This document shows positions 13,146-24,693 of a stretch of DNA of 64,000 nt, piece after piece. The stretch is from Hymenopellis radicata (Eukaryota > Basidiomycota > Agaricomycetes > Agaricales > Physalacriaceae): contig JADNRX010000043.1 in assembly GCA_015501595.1 (NCBI GenBank), forward strand, positions 173,129 to 237,128, written 5' to 3'. Numbering within the stretch: position 1 is the first letter of the stretch; each line of letters opens with the position of its first letter. The notes under the pieces were generated by a model. That model ran no database searches. It had not been told where the DNA came from and was given only the letters and a program-made list of their open reading frames with translations. A program made the translations under genes and the position numbers.

Positions 13146-13694
13146 TAGGGCTTGGTTAGTAAGGGGATGTTTGTAAACAACGTTTAAAACAGCCTGTTTT
13201 AAACAATATAAACCGTCCAAGCGCTGAACCCCCCTTGTTTTTAATGTTTTCAATTATGTGATTCACGTGATGTGCCCGCCCACCGACGCGTCGCGATCGC
13301 GGCTCCCAGAAGGCTCAAAATAGTTCAGCTGGTAGATCTTTCCGACATACCCAACGTGTTCAGCAAAGCAAGGATATCCGGGAGCACCTTGGTCAGACTT
13401 CTGGGATTCTGCAAGGATCCTGAAGGTTCTCGGTGATCCCGGTGATACAGAACCCGCCCACCTTTGCGTTCACAGCTCCCATACACTGTTCAAACATCAT
13501 TTACACTACAAAATGGATTGCATGCTCACTTGAGGGTGAAATCAATGGCACAAGCTGGATTTATGGCAGCTTGAGACGGGAAATTTTGCGTCACGTGGGT
13601 CAGCTGGGGCAACTCGGCCGTGAGTTAAAAAATATCGCGAGGAAAAAATTACAAACCGTTTGCAATCCTCAGATTTATTATAAACCAAGCCCTA
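13146..13694. mobile_element. Non-autonomous hAT-like element (549 bp)
   Basis: The ends are inverted: TAGGGCTTGGTT on the left and AACCAAGCCCTA on the right. Both are flanked by the same 8 bp, GTGCAGTG (13138-13145 and 13695-13702). An 8-bp target duplication and TAG...CTA ends are typical of hAT-superfamily MITEs. The interior is AT-rich, has no coding capacity, and holds short palindromic AAAACAG/CTGTTTT runs. Confidence 0.8.
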
Positions 13695-13702
13695 GTGCAG
13701 TG

Positions 13703-14160
13703 GAAGGATAGCCCTCGTCAGTCGTCTTGTGGTTAAGACGACAGTGGGTAATGTACAAATGGGAGGGCGACGAGAAACCAAACGCAGCGGGCCATATTAT
13801 CAAAGTCTATGGAGATCTTTCTCGACCGCTTGTGCGTAGTGTGGCGACGTCAATTGACTGCGTTCGTAGTCCACATTGAACTTTTGACTACTTTGCAATG
13901 AGACTGCAAACGACCTGACACCCGGCTTCCGTATTTGCGCCGTTCTTGGACGTCAGAAACCCGAGCCATTTCCGACCAGTAGTTGAGCCATCCCAAAAAT
14001 CCCTTCGTTGTATTAGAGTACATACACTGATAAATTATAATATGCAAAACTTTTGACAGTCCATTCATACCCATCCATGATAACAGTGGTATAACAAGCA
14101 CTACAGTGCCCTCCTGACAGTTCATTTTGGCCAACACAAGCAATCTACTCCTACTTCACG
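13703..14160. other. Intergenic, downstream of the kinase gene
   Basis: About 460 bp without a recognisable gene. It holds the 3' flank of the kinase gene and little else. Confidence 0.3.
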
Positions 14161-15575
14161 TTATGTCGCGAACGCAGGACTCGTATACTCGAAATTCGGA
14201 AACGCCTGGCCAAATGGATCTTCTGTCCTTTGCCCGTATGCCTGACTTGCTGCATCCTCCGGATATCTGTCGAACCTACGCAGCCGTCAGAAAAGCAGTC
14301 ACTTGGAAATCCAACGAAAGTACTCACGCGCTGGCATCCCCATCACCTGTTATCTTCGGCAAATAAGGCGCCGTTATCGACCTCCTCCCCAACATGATCC
14401 AATCCACCTCCGTAAACCACGGGTGCTCGTAGATGTCAGCGTCTCCCGCCATCATGTTCCCATACCGCCTCGTGGGGTCCGTCTCCATCAGGTGTTCAAT
14501 AAGATGTCTTGCGCGCGCGTCAATGACATGCGGCCACTGGATAAACGCCGGCCCTCTCGCAATCTTCTCATACAAGACCACCGGGTTTCCATCCGCGGTA
14601 TGATATGGGGGCAGTCCAGAGAGCATCTCGTAGATGAGCACACCCAGCGCATACCAGTCGACGCTTATGCCATACCGCTGCTGGCCAATTATCTCGGGCG
14701 CGAGGTAGTCGGGTGTGCCGCATAGCGTCCAGGTGATTTTGCACTGCTTCGCGAATCCAAAGTCGGCGATTTTGATGTGACCGTCATGGTTGAGGAGTAT
14801 ATTTTCGGGCTTGAGATCCCGGTAGACGATTTGTTGACCATGCATGTAAGAGAGCGCGAGCACGACTTCAGCAGCGTAGAATTTCGCGACGGGGTCTGGA
14901 AAGCGCTACGGAGGTGAAGTGATTAGCTTAAAGAGTAGGTTAGAGTAGGAAGCATACCCCGGATCGGCGCAAGAGTGTAAATAGCTCTCCACCGGGGACA
15001 AAGTCCATGACCATGTAAAGGTTGGCGGTATCCTGGAAGGTGCCCCAGATGTTGATGATGAACGGGCACTGGACGAGGTCGAGGATGCGAGCCTCATTGT
15101 TGGTGTGTTCGACCTGCTTCATGCGGACGATCTTTTCTTTGTTGAGGACTTTGATGGCGTAGAAGCGGAGATTGTGTTTGCTTCGAACTGGACGGAAGTG
15201 AGATGACATCGTAGACGGGAAGACGAAGCGATACGTACCAAGATGCACGCGTCCAAAGCTGCCGGTGCCTAAAGTGCGCTGGATGATGAAATCCGTGAGA
15301 CGATAAGTGCCCTTTGGACGAGCAGGAGCAGCCGGTAATATTGCGGCGCCCATGTTAGTCAGATCGAATGTGGCCTGGTCAACATAGTTCCCGCCACTGA
15401 TGTATTTGGGGTATTCGCTAATGGACGTTCGGTTTGTCGCCAGCGAGCCCCGACGATCGAAGGTGCTGGAGAGGATGCTGGACGACGACGAGGAGTATAC
15501 GGACGGGGTCATCGGGGATGGAAGCTCGTCTTTGTGAAAGTGCGAGCCTAGGCGAGTCGTCATTCGCTTGAGCAT
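14161..15575 (-). CDS. cAMP-dependent protein kinase catalytic subunit
   Basis: Four minus-strand exons (15575-15239, 15187-14958, 14905-14328, 14275-14161) join in phase to about 419 aa. After a Ser-rich N-terminal extension of about 95 residues comes a full AGC kinase domain: glycine loop GTGSFGRV (103-110), YAIKV with Lys125, catalytic loop YRDLKPEN (Asp219), DFGFA (Asp237) and activation loop [14 protein letters not shown] with the phosphorylated threonine at about 249. The C-terminal tail keeps the FDRYPED segment and an FPNF hydrophobic motif, as in PKA catalytic subunits. It phosphorylates Ser/Thr targets in the cytosol and nucleus when cAMP releases the regulatory subunit; in fungi it controls nutrient sensing and development. 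All key residues are present. An alternative start at 15563 would shorten it by four residues. Confidence 0.93.
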
Positions 15576-17088
15576 ATAGACCGGCGCTATACAGGAATGT
15601 CGCGTTCGTTGGCGGGAAGGATCGTTGGAGAGCAAAGGGATTACAGTGTACAACAGCAACCGTAACGGTCGTAAAGCGGAGAAGGAAAAAGTACAAGGTC
15701 AAGTCGTAATGGCTCTTTCTTTGTTCAATGTCATTGTTCTGAAAGGCGAAGTGGCAATACACGTCCAAACAACACGTTCCGCGGACCCAATCATCGGCCC
15801 GATTATCCGTCCAATCCTCCTGTCTCTTGTGAGACTAGGGGCCCTTGGGGGGCACCTCCTTGCGCATGGTTTTGCCGCGAGGTAGGTGAGGTGGGTAATA
15901 TCATTGGTGGCAATATTTTGACAGTCTCCACAGTCACTATTTCGACGTCGACATGGATGTGAATCTGCGCATCTTGTTTGTTCCTGAAAGCTACAACAAA
16001 AGCTCGCGGCCGACGGCGGCTTCGCCGCCGTCGCCCGCTCGCATTGTTTCCGCTTAGTCTATCAGAATGTCATCTCCGGTAGTACCGTTTGCACTCAGTG
16101 AAGCAGTTTGACTTGCAACAAGAACATTATTATATTAACATACAATACCAGAAGTCAACATTCATGTGCGTAGACATTGCAGAATTAAGCATGTATGGGG
16201 TACACACTTGGGAAATAGCAGAAGAGGAATGATGACCACAGAGATTTGGTCTATAGAGCTCCAAGTTCAGTGGCTGACACGTCACTTCTGAGCAAAGCTC
16301 CAACGATGCTCGGCGAGCGATGGCTGGCTCGCTTCGCTCCGCCATCACTCGCTCGCATCGTTTCCGCTGTGGTTCTGCGACAAGAGCGAGGAGATCATGT
16401 TATTTTAACTTAGAGGCTCCTCGGTCCTGGGAGAGTCCTTGCTTAAACGCAAGGAAAATATGGTGACCGCCTAGAAAACATATGATGATTCACCAGACAA
16501 TTGAGAGGCGCGATCCGTTGGGTGTACTGAGATTGGCAGCGCTGCGTGGGCGCGAATGCATGCCAGTGTCCTTGGAGCTGACGGTGACTAAATCATCATC
16601 TGGTTCGATGACAGAGGGGGTTCCAAATGAGAAGGAAAGCTGGCTGCCGTCGTCGTCGCACCAGGACTCCCCCCCACAACGGCCACCGTTCCCCGCCCGC
16701 CCAACTCCTTCATCCTTTTGCGCCAGCAATAGTATGTCCGCCTACACGCCACCCAAAAGACCTGTCTTTATTGTTTGTATTCTGGGTCCTGATCCCTGCG
16801 TCCTCAGCGTCCGTTGAACTATGAGAATAGTCGCCGGCGGGTTACGTAGCCGGAGTAATGCAAGGTCAATCTGTAGATTAGGATGATACCTCGTCGGGAC
16901 CAGGGACGTGCGCATATTGGGGAATCAAGACGCATGTCCACGCAAAGCAGACATGGCTATGCCGCCGTCGCCTGAGAATAGCTACGTCACCAGTAAACTG
17001 AGTGGGACGCGTCTAACGAAACCGCCGAGTAGACTGTACGTTCGAGTACGCCATTGGACAATGGACTCGCTCGACGCTTTTTAGGTGT
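15576..17088. other. Intergenic with short repeats and hairpins
   Basis: No gene is supported. A GC-rich hairpin, GACGGCGG/CCGCCGTC, lies near 16012-16032. The string CTCGCATTGTTTCCGCT after it recurs with one change (CTCGCATCGTTTCCGCT) near 16346-16362, about 310 bp on. ORFs at 16482-16824 overlap in several frames and look like chance. Confidence 0.35.
16433..16457 (+). repeat. Hairpin repeat, left copy
   Basis: A 25-bp string built on TCCTTGC and GCAAGGA arms around a six-base loop. The same string with one loop change stands at 18873-18897 in the same orientation. The pair brackets the decayed DUF6589-like gene. Confidence 0.6.
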
Positions 17089-18322
17089 CTACCTTGTCCT
17101 CAACTTGGTCAACTCGATGTGTGCGTCTGGCTCAGAAAAGACGTCTTCAAGATAGTCTTCGATGGCAATGACGTCCATGTGCTTGGGGTCGAAAATGAGC
17201 TCCTGGATGCGATCCTGTTGTGCCGAGCGTTCTATAAAGGAATCAGACATGAAACTTAAAAGAGACGAATTGAAGAGGAACGAACCCTTTCGCATACCCT
17301 TGACATGTGCAGACTCTTCTGTGGAACTAGCCTCGGAAGGCTCCTGCGACACGGCCAAAGAATCTCCACTCTTCAACCATTCACCTAACAAATCGCCGAA
17401 TAGTTTCACGTAGTCGTAGCGTGTCACCGCCTGCTTGAGTTCCTTCTCCAACTTGTTGGCCCAAATTTCAACCTGCAACGAAGTTATCGATGGATCATTT
17501 TGAGCTTGATGCAGCCATCTGGAAGATACGATGAGTATGATTCAGACCACAGAAGATTCAGAATAGAAAGAGTACTAACAAGCCATGGGTCCCGACAAGC
17601 GCCTTCTGGAACACGGGTGGTGGCTGCTGCTTCCGGTGCTCGTCATGAGACGTGTCAGAACCGTCCGAGTCCCTGCGGGCCACCTCCATTCGACGCGTCA
17701 ACATCAGTCCGATGAGCTGCAGGGATGGCGTCGAGTTTCTTGCGCATCGTATGACCAACGGCAAGGGCAGAGAGTGTCGAGAATATGACACGTGCCTGTT
17801 GGGCGATGTGCCCCGTCATGTCCCAAGAGAGAACACGCATCCAGGTAAGTTTGGACAGTTGTGGACGCAGGATCGCCTGCCAGGAGATCAACGAATGAGC
17901 CTCAATGTCAATCTGGGAAAGGACAACTGAGAGCAAGCGCGTCATGATGGCGTTATGGGTAGTTTGACGCGCTGGTGCCACGGCTGCATGCTGAAGCAAT
18001 CGTTCGCTCGGGAAGTGCAAATCGAGGCACATTAAATGATGGAGGCGGCAAATTGGCATGGGTAGCGTGTGGATGCTGGAGAATCAGGTCAAAGAAGATT
18101 GACTCTGGGCGGTTCTGAGGGAATGTGGTATTTCCGGACACGAAATTGTTCACAGTTTTTTGAAACTGATTGCTGATCGAAGCACGGGGCGCGACGAAAG
18201 AGGAGTTGTAACAGATCACCAAGCGTCTCAATCCCAGCCTGATGCATGCAGTTAATGACTACCTGCAGGCGGTCAGCATCTGTCACGACGTCGCCCAGCG
18301 AAATCGCGCTCGGCTTGCTCAA
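17089..18322 (-). pseudogene. Decayed DUF6589-like agaricomycete gene, N-terminal part
   Basis: Minus-strand pieces line up with the N-terminal half of a large repetitive agaricomycete family, often labelled DUF6589 proteins, that I recognise by order of motifs. These are TDADRLQVVINCMH with TLGDLLQLLF, a QFQKTVNNFVSGNT segment, RPESIFFDLILQHPHA, LTWMRVLSWDM, and RDPWLVSTLSILNLLW. They lie in different frames. One shift falls at an A6 run in the codons before TVNNFVSG, another before LLSVVLSQID. The final piece (17089-17478) with YDYVKLFGDLLGEWL continues in a separate frame. The C-terminal half is missing. These genes occur in many copies in agaric genomes and are probably mobile-element related. 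Family assignment is from memory. Confidence 0.5.
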
Positions 18323-18922
18323 CTCTTTTCATCACCAACAAAATCATTACGCCATGATCTCGCTTTGTTGAAGCAACTCAGATGACGCTGAACGTGATGC
18401 TGTAGTTGGAGATGGCGATGAAGGTACTGGGTGTGGAATGTAAGGAGACGCCATGGTAGGTGGAGGATAGAATATATAGGGGATTGGGGGACCGGAGGGT
18501 AGTATGAGGGAATCGACGTCCAAGGACTGACAAGAGGTTGAGGAGATCGATGTGCGCATATATACGATGTGGAGTACCTGTGGTAGTAACATCAGCGCGC
18601 GATGACAATTCAGGTGGATGAAAGCTTGCCAGGATACGACCTTCGTTGCTTTCAACTTGAACGGAAAAGTTGTCGTTCACGATTACGGTGGATCGCATCA
18701 GGCTGAGCTGTAACCGGCACACCAGATTCCAACAGAAATGAAGCCAGCCGAAGGAGTCGAAAAACTGCATGTTGCGAGTGTTCACGATGGCGAGTAGAGC
18801 CTAGTTAAGGGGCATTGTGTTCGGTCCGGTTTCGGCTCGGCATCTCGCCTTTCCTTTTTCTATGGGGTGGTAGAGTCCTTGCTTAGACGCAAGGAAACAG
18901 CTTGAGTGGCACTTGACAAGAC
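18323..18922. other. Spacer before the F-box gene
   Basis: Minus-strand ORFs here (102-135 aa) show no known motif. The second copy of the hairpin repeat (18873-18897) ends 25 bp before the F-box start codon. Confidence 0.3.
18873..18897 (+). repeat. Hairpin repeat, right copy
   Basis: Matches 16433-16457 except for one base in the loop. It lies in the 5' leader of the F-box gene, so it may form an RNA hairpin in that transcript. Confidence 0.6.
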
Positions 18923-20719
18923 ATGTCAAGTCTACTGCAGTGGAGAGCATGCTCGACTGCCTGCCAGTGCCCCAATCATTCTCTACCGGCACATACTCAG
19001 GACGCGCTCCCGGAGACGCCTGACTTCACCCATCTTTCTCTCACCAACGACGTTCCCAAGCCCGCAGAAGAGATCGATTTGCGTAACGTGATTTCTAGTG
19101 TGGAGGACCAAATTCAGGGCGTTAAGGATGCGGTAGTCTGTCTCCGTACCTTCCGAAGTGAATCAGTAGCGCAGCTGGCCAACATCGACGCCCAGATTGT
19201 GGCTCTTGAGGCCGATCTGTCGCGTCTCGCCGATGTTGTCGAAAGCGCAAAAGCTCCCCTCAGCGCGGTCCGGCGCCTTCCCTCCGAAATACTCTTTCGC
19301 ATCTTCGAAGAGACTACGGAGTTTCCCATTGCTACCACTCCGCGCTTCCACGACAACCAGCTTGAGGAGGTACCTGCCGAGTCGACCAATGTTGGCTGGT
19401 CGTTCCAAGCGCGCGAGAGCACGCTGTGGTCTATTGAGCTCGTTTGCAGGCAATGGCGCCGAGAAGTTGTCGCGTCTCCCCGTCTTTGGACGTGCGTCAA
19501 TATAGTCATCAACAATCGTAATTTTGCACAGGGAAACAATCGGTACTTGACACGGCTGGGATTGCACCTCGCCCGTGGGGCACAGCATTCACTCTCTCTA
19601 TGTATCGCCGACCAGCACCACGCCTCCCAGTTCACTTCCCTTCCCGTGCACCTCGCACCGCTGCTGATGGGACATGCTTCCCGCATTCGCACTCTCGAGC
19701 TGTACCTCCGTCCGTCCATGGTTTCCGAGCTTCACCTTCTGAAGCTTTGGGCATTAGAGAGGCTCGTCCTCTTGAATTCTCGCTCTGAAACCCCCCAAGG
19801 ACCAGCGATATCCATATTCTCGGAGCTGTCCAACTTGCGCAGCGTGACAGTTATCGACTACGAACGACCAGATAGAGCCCTTTCACTCCCCTGGACCAAA
19901 ATCACGAAATTCGTCACGAATAGTCTCATTCGGCCTGGAAACCATAATATTCTCAGCTCATCCGTCGGGCGCCAGCTCTCCGTACTTTACAGGATGGGCA
20001 ATCTGGAGGAATGGTCGATCAGGTGCCACCATCCGACGCCCGGTTCAATTCGCCGATTCAAAATCACTCCCATCATGTGTGTAAGGCTCCAAAGCCTCAG
20101 TCTTTCCTCGAGCCTCCCTGAGAGCAGTAAGACTGCAATCCACCAGGTCCTGGAATGCTTCGACGCTCCTCTTCTATCCAGGCTGTCCATTAATTGTGCT
20201 GCCAAGAAGGACGATGTGAGGGACGATCCCACCACGTTTGAAGCTCTATGCAAATTCTTTGCGCGCTCTTCATGCCCTCTCACTGTTCTCCATTTTCATA
20301 ATGGGACTATAACGCCAGAGCTCCTTCACATTCTTAGCAGTGCTTCGAGCCTTGTAGAACTTTGTCTCACAGACATTGAGGAAGATTTCTCCGAAAGCAC
20401 ACTTCCTCCCCTGCTTGCCCAGCTCTCCAATATGGAGACGGGGCATATCGTCGTGCCGCAGTTGCGCACGTTGCATCTCAGCGGAACCCTTGCGTTTCCG
20501 CCGAACGACTTTTCAACTATGATTGAGCTGCGGTGGATGGATGACCAGGTCGAGCGTGTGGCGGACATCGATCTGTGCTGGTTTACCGCACCTGGCATAG
20601 ACGCTGAAGCGCAGATAGCGCAGGTCATGGTCGACTCGCAATTGTATCAGTATTGCGCGAATGGGATGAAGTTGAGGACAAGCACATATGCGTATCCTCG
20701 ACATGCACCCTCTGTGTGA
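18923..20719 (+). CDS. F-box domain protein
   Basis: A single uninterrupted frame of 598 aa. Residues about 50-100 look like a coiled coil (SSVEDQIQGVKDAV through DAQIVALEADLSRLADVV). Directly after it lies the F-box: RRLPSEILFRIFEE, then LVCRQWRREVVASPRLWTCV. The rest has leucine-rich spacing (RTLELYL, LQSLSLSSSL, LVELCLTDIEED, LRTLHLSGTL), as in the many F-box/LRR-like proteins of Agaricomycetes. Such proteins bind Skp1 in SCF ubiquitin ligases and choose targets with the C-terminal half; the target cannot be read from sequence. The gene is intronless, and its leader contains the hairpin repeat also found at 16433. The ATG at 18923 is the first in frame. Confidence 0.8.
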   Translation: MSSLLQWRACSTACQCPNHSLPAHTQDALPETPDFTHLSLTNDVPKPAEEIDLRNVISSVEDQIQGVKDAVVCLRTFRSESVAQLANIDAQIVALEADLSRLADVVESAKAPLSAVRRLPSEILFRIFEETTEFPIATTPRFHDNQLEEVPAESTNVGWSFQARESTLWSIELVCRQWRREVVASPRLWTCVNIVINNRNFAQGNNRYLTRLGLHLARGAQHSLSLCIADQHHASQFTSLPVHLAPLLMGHASRIRTLELYLRPSMVSELHLLKLWALERLVLLNSRSETPQGPAISIFSELSNLRSVTVIDYERPDRALSLPWTKITKFVTNSLIRPGNHNILSSSVGRQLSVLYRMGNLEEWSIRCHHPTPGSIRRFKITPIMCVRLQSLSLSSSLPESSKTAIHQVLECFDAPLLSRLSINCAAKKDDVRDDPTTFEALCKFFARSSCPLTVLHFHNGTITPELLHILSSASSLVELCLTDIEEDFSESTLPPLLAQLSNMETGHIVVPQLRTLHLSGTLAFPPNDFSTMIELRWMDDQVERVADIDLCWFTAPGIDAEAQIAQVMVDSQLYQYCANGMKLRTSTYAYPRHAPSV

Positions 20720-21663
20720 GTTCATTTGTATTTTTTTCTTTAGCATCCTAACTAATTGAACATTTTTCTGGAGTTGACGAGTTGACGAGTTGACGTACAG
20801 CCGGTTCTACCTTATTGTCTTCACCTTGATGATCTGCAATGCGATGTAAATGTCTATGTATCCCAACAGCCAAAGGTATATCTAAGCTTCCGAGAGCAAC
20901 CGGTTCAAGGGTAAGTTGCACGAAAACGAGGCGTCAAATTTATCAGCATACCGAACGACGAAGAGCCATCGACTCAGGATGGTCACCCTACAGCGTCTAC
21001 GACCTCGACAAGGATTCGAACACGGTTCTCGAAAAAGCTTCTATACCGGTCCGTCCTCTTATTCACGACTGAGGAATTCAGACAGGAGGCCGCCGTGGCC
21101 AGCGTGAATGTTTAGCACGTCGTAATCAGCCGTTAGAGCGCGACGAGCATCCTCTTTGAATGCGACGTGTTGCTCGATCTCCTGGATCGTTAGCGCATGT
21201 GGTATGGGATAGCCCTCGTGGAAAGGGACAGAGGGGGTACGAGACCATCAGACCAGCCCCGCTGGCAGCGTTGGAGACTGCGCTGAAGGCCGAAGCTGAG
21301 GTATAGAGACGGCGTGGGCGAGCTACTGTATTAGGTCAGTCGCTCAGACTTCATTTCTGGTGGTTGAAGCAGTCGGACATACTGCAATCCGATCTTCTGG
21401 TTCTGGGAGTGAGCACCTGTTTATGGGAAGCGATCTGCGCGTCCTCCCAGATGCCCAAATTTTGTATCAGACATTGCGACCAAGGGCCACATGAATTGAA
21501 AAATGTTCCACTAATAAGTATATTGACCGCGCGCCATACAGTTCTAACCACGATTGTCACCATGACAATATTAGCTCGCCGAGACTTGCGGATGATCCTC
21601 AGTATTAAGTATATGGTCGGAGATCCCTAAGAGTAAGTACTCTACGTTGTACCGGTTTTTTGT
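20720..21663. other. Intergenic
   Basis: Nothing coding is supported. A triplet of GAGTTGAC repeats sits near 20773-20797 at the 3' side of the F-box gene. Short ORFs at 20839-21107 and 21351-21630 have no recognisable content. Confidence 0.35.
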
Positions 21664-23422
21664 CTAAATTCTGTGTGTTGGCTTGGGACCGTACACATCG
21701 GAATCGCTCAGCTTGGTGTGTATTTCGTCCATGGCATAATGTTCTTCCCGAGTAACATCGATGTGGACCTTCAGAGACGCGAATTCAGAGGCGATGATAT
21801 GGCTGTGAGTGAATACGCACCTCAGGCCCTCTCGTTCCACGATTCATAGTTCCACGCTCCATCGCGGTGAGAATGTTCACGGCGTGAGGGTCCGCTGAAG
21901 TTGTCGACACTACATTCCCCTTGCGGAGCCTTTCGCGGGAGTTGAGGTTCTGCATGGAGCGATCGTATTCAGTGTTGAAGGTACACAGTGACTGTAGCAA
22001 AACTCACCAGAAAGAGGGTGTTACTACGCGACATGTGGGATGTCAAGTAAGCTCATAGCCTAGCTGTGAGTAGGCGTTACTCACGAGTACAATCGCGCTG
22101 CGATCATTGGGTTTAGCATGGCATGGCACGCAAAGTTGGCATGCGCACCTTGAGACCACGCGAAGAGTTGGTGAATTCCCGTAGTTGGACTCACAATCTA
22201 TAGAACTTGCGCTCAGATTCCGTACAGCTTGGGAGTTCGCGGTAGCCATCTTACCACTGCGGTCACATGTCCGACCTATACAAGGAGAGTAAGTAGTCGA
22301 TTCCAGTTACTGAAAGTGTAGGGACAGTCGTACCGTGAACAGCGTAACTGGGATAGCGCACTCGACGGCGACCAAAATAAGGTTGAAAATTAACCAGTCC
22401 GTGTCTAAAAGAAAAAGTAAACGTAGGGCGTAAGACATCCCAATATTCGGCGTACGTTGAAAACCAGTCCGCCTGTAAAGCAGTGTGGCAATCGAAGATA
22501 CCCTAAGTCGCGCATCGTCACATCACGGACAGCCATGCATGGATATGTACGCACATGATCACGGTGTCCGTTGCCAGAGCGAACGCTTCCCAGACCACAG
22601 TAATGGTGATGAACCCCTTGTAGTCCTCTGTAGTTTTCACTGCCCCGGTCAATATACTGGTCGACATATACAGGCCGAAAATGGCTTGAATCACGGACAG
22701 CGTAACCGTGAAGCCGAACAGGATGTTAGATATATGGTACGGCTTGCCCGTCAGCATTTTCCGGATCCGCCACGCCAGAAAGATCTGTATAGGCACCGCA
22801 GTACTGAGTATGCCGTTATAATTAGCGCATTTGGATGGGGCAACAAGGTACGTACAGGACAATGAACCATGGTCCGCTAGTGTATTCCTGCAGGGAAGCC
22901 CGGTTAGAGCAAACGGAAGTTGGCAATCAAGTAACCTTACCCAATGAGAAGCGGAAAGAGCTGCAGTGTCGCCGAAATGCTCGACAGTGTACATCCATAA
23001 ATACTACCGGCAATTCAGGTTAACGATGACTAGCACGAGTAGATAGGTGTTTAGTACGTACCTCCCATGATATGGCACTATGAGCAATGTCAAGAGTCAT
23101 CGTCCAGTAAACGAGCAGCCTAAGGAAACGCCGTGTCACGAGAATGCTTCTGAGTTCAGTGAAAGAAATACTGCAAGGGCCACTGCGAGTCCCGCGTCAG
23201 TATGTTACAGTGCCACGAAAGTCGGGCGGTCGACTCACCGGATCATCAAACTTGTTGGAAAAATATGCAACCCATTCTTCAGACAATTCAGAAAAGAAGA
23301 GCTGTCGAGGGAACGTTACGACGTACGCATGAAAACGACGCCGACAAGGACAGCGTTGAACAGGATCCCCAACTGAGTAGTCCAAGACTGTTAGCGGGAC
23401 TGACAATGGTATCGCTCGACAT
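21664..23422 (-). CDS. DUF6534-type membrane protein, possibly frameshifted
   Basis: About ten small exons on the minus strand follow the family pattern. They read LGILFNAVLVGVVFMQ, RFLRLLVYWTMTLDIAH, WMYTVEHFGDTAALSASHW, EYTSGPWFIVL, PIQIFLAWRIRKMLTGK, a long pair of helices ending ALATDTVIM, SSIATLLYRRTGFQ, and TDWLIFNLILVAVECAIPVTLF. A C-terminal NLNSRERLRKG and VHIDVTREEHYAMDE close the protein. The order is the usual one for agaricomycete DUF6534 proteins, whose function is unknown. Two places do not fit. The ATG exon (MSSDTIVSPANSLGLL) needs two bases removed at CTCAG/TTGGGG to enter the first helix in frame. The join after FSNKFDDP is one phase off. The gene may be damaged, or I may have missed an unusual intron. 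Confidence 0.68.
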
Positions 23423-24224
23423 CGTCCAGGAGGCAAGTTGGTGGGAAGAGCAAAGTGTTGGGTAGGAACGGGCAAGGAACGCCTAGCCTAGAGGGTTACG
23501 CCTCCAAACTTATACTGTAATTGGTTGCAAGATCCACGAGCCTTGATGCAACGGACTTACCGTCCCTTCATAAAATTTCAGCAACGAGGTGGGTCGGGCC
23601 GTCACTCCACAGTCAGCGTTGCCAATAGCCGAAATGACAGGCGTGCTCGTCGCTCGAGCCTCGGCACTATTTCCGCTCTCTAATAGTAAGTAGTTATATC
23701 TCCTCCACGTCAGCGCTAGAGCAAAGAGAGGATCGAAAATATTTCTGTAAGTAGTTAAATCACTGTTCTTTTGGAAGACAGAGTGCACCGCCCTTGGTTA
23801 CAGCTTGGTTAGCTGAAACCACCTGTTTTGAATTTGAATTCGATTTTGAAGTTCATGTTTCGTTGATCTTGGCGGAGCCCGGACGACAAATGACTCGAGA
23901 TGGGTTGTTAACAGTTTGTCGTAAGACATTCACTCCTGGGTCTATAAAGAGTCTCAGTATTAGGAGACTGTATATATAGGTCAAGTACTGTCCTGCTTTC
24001 GTTTGTTTAAAATTTTGGTGAAGGACTCTTAAATCAGGTACCGGATCAGGCAATGAGGCCAGACTCGGAACTTAACGTTTAACCTCTAAACGTCCCGATG
24101 ACTCCCCACAGTCGCGTACCAGTCCATCCAGGATCATGACCTAGTACACGTACTCAAGATACTGAAATGATATGCATCAAGCGAAGGGAATTAAAACAGA
24201 ACCCGATACAAATGAAGGAATAAA
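23423..24224. other. Intergenic, left flank of the retrotransposon
   Basis: No gene recognised. The stretch is AT-richer than its surroundings towards 24000-24224, where the retrotransposon begins. Confidence 0.35.
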
Positions 24225-24656
24225 TCGAGTTTAATGCTTGAATTACTCAAGACTAATACGAGGTGAGTTTTCCACCCGCGACTACTCTCTTTCTCACCTG
24301 ACAATGCTTCTCCCAGCATTCCCTGGGTCTCAAAGAAGCATTGATTGTTTTGTTACCCCCGGGTCTCGAAACAAACCAGGTGAGTCTCTTCTTGCCCTCG
24401 GCACTTACTTCCTAATTGCTCGACAGCAATGCCTTCGGCGACTCCTCTTTCTCCCGCTTGTTCATGTTCTTTCTCTCGATTATTTTACTGTGGCGTGTTC
24501 ACGTTCGATTCTCCCACCCCTGGCGTGACGGATACGGCTGCATGCAGAATGTCTTAGTTCTCTCAGCCTTGTACTCCGTTCCGCCAGGTGAGTTTGTGTA
24601 AAATCAAGTTTTATTGCTAGCCTTTACTTACGGTATCGTGCAGTACTCTTTCGCTG
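24225..24656 (+). repeat. Split direct repeat A1
   Basis: Same sequence as 29386-29827 but lacking a 10-bp segment (GCTTCGCGAC, present near 29604-29615). It forms the left end of the retrotransposon and leads into the gag start at 24694. Confidence 0.88.
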
Positions 24657-24693
24657 ATACAGAATAAATTCCATCTATTGAATCAGTTGAACC

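Noticed and set aside
20985..21040. GGATTCGAAC resembling a tRNA T-arm (minus strand)
   Set aside because: No pairing T-stem, acceptor stem or anticodon arm could be formed around it.
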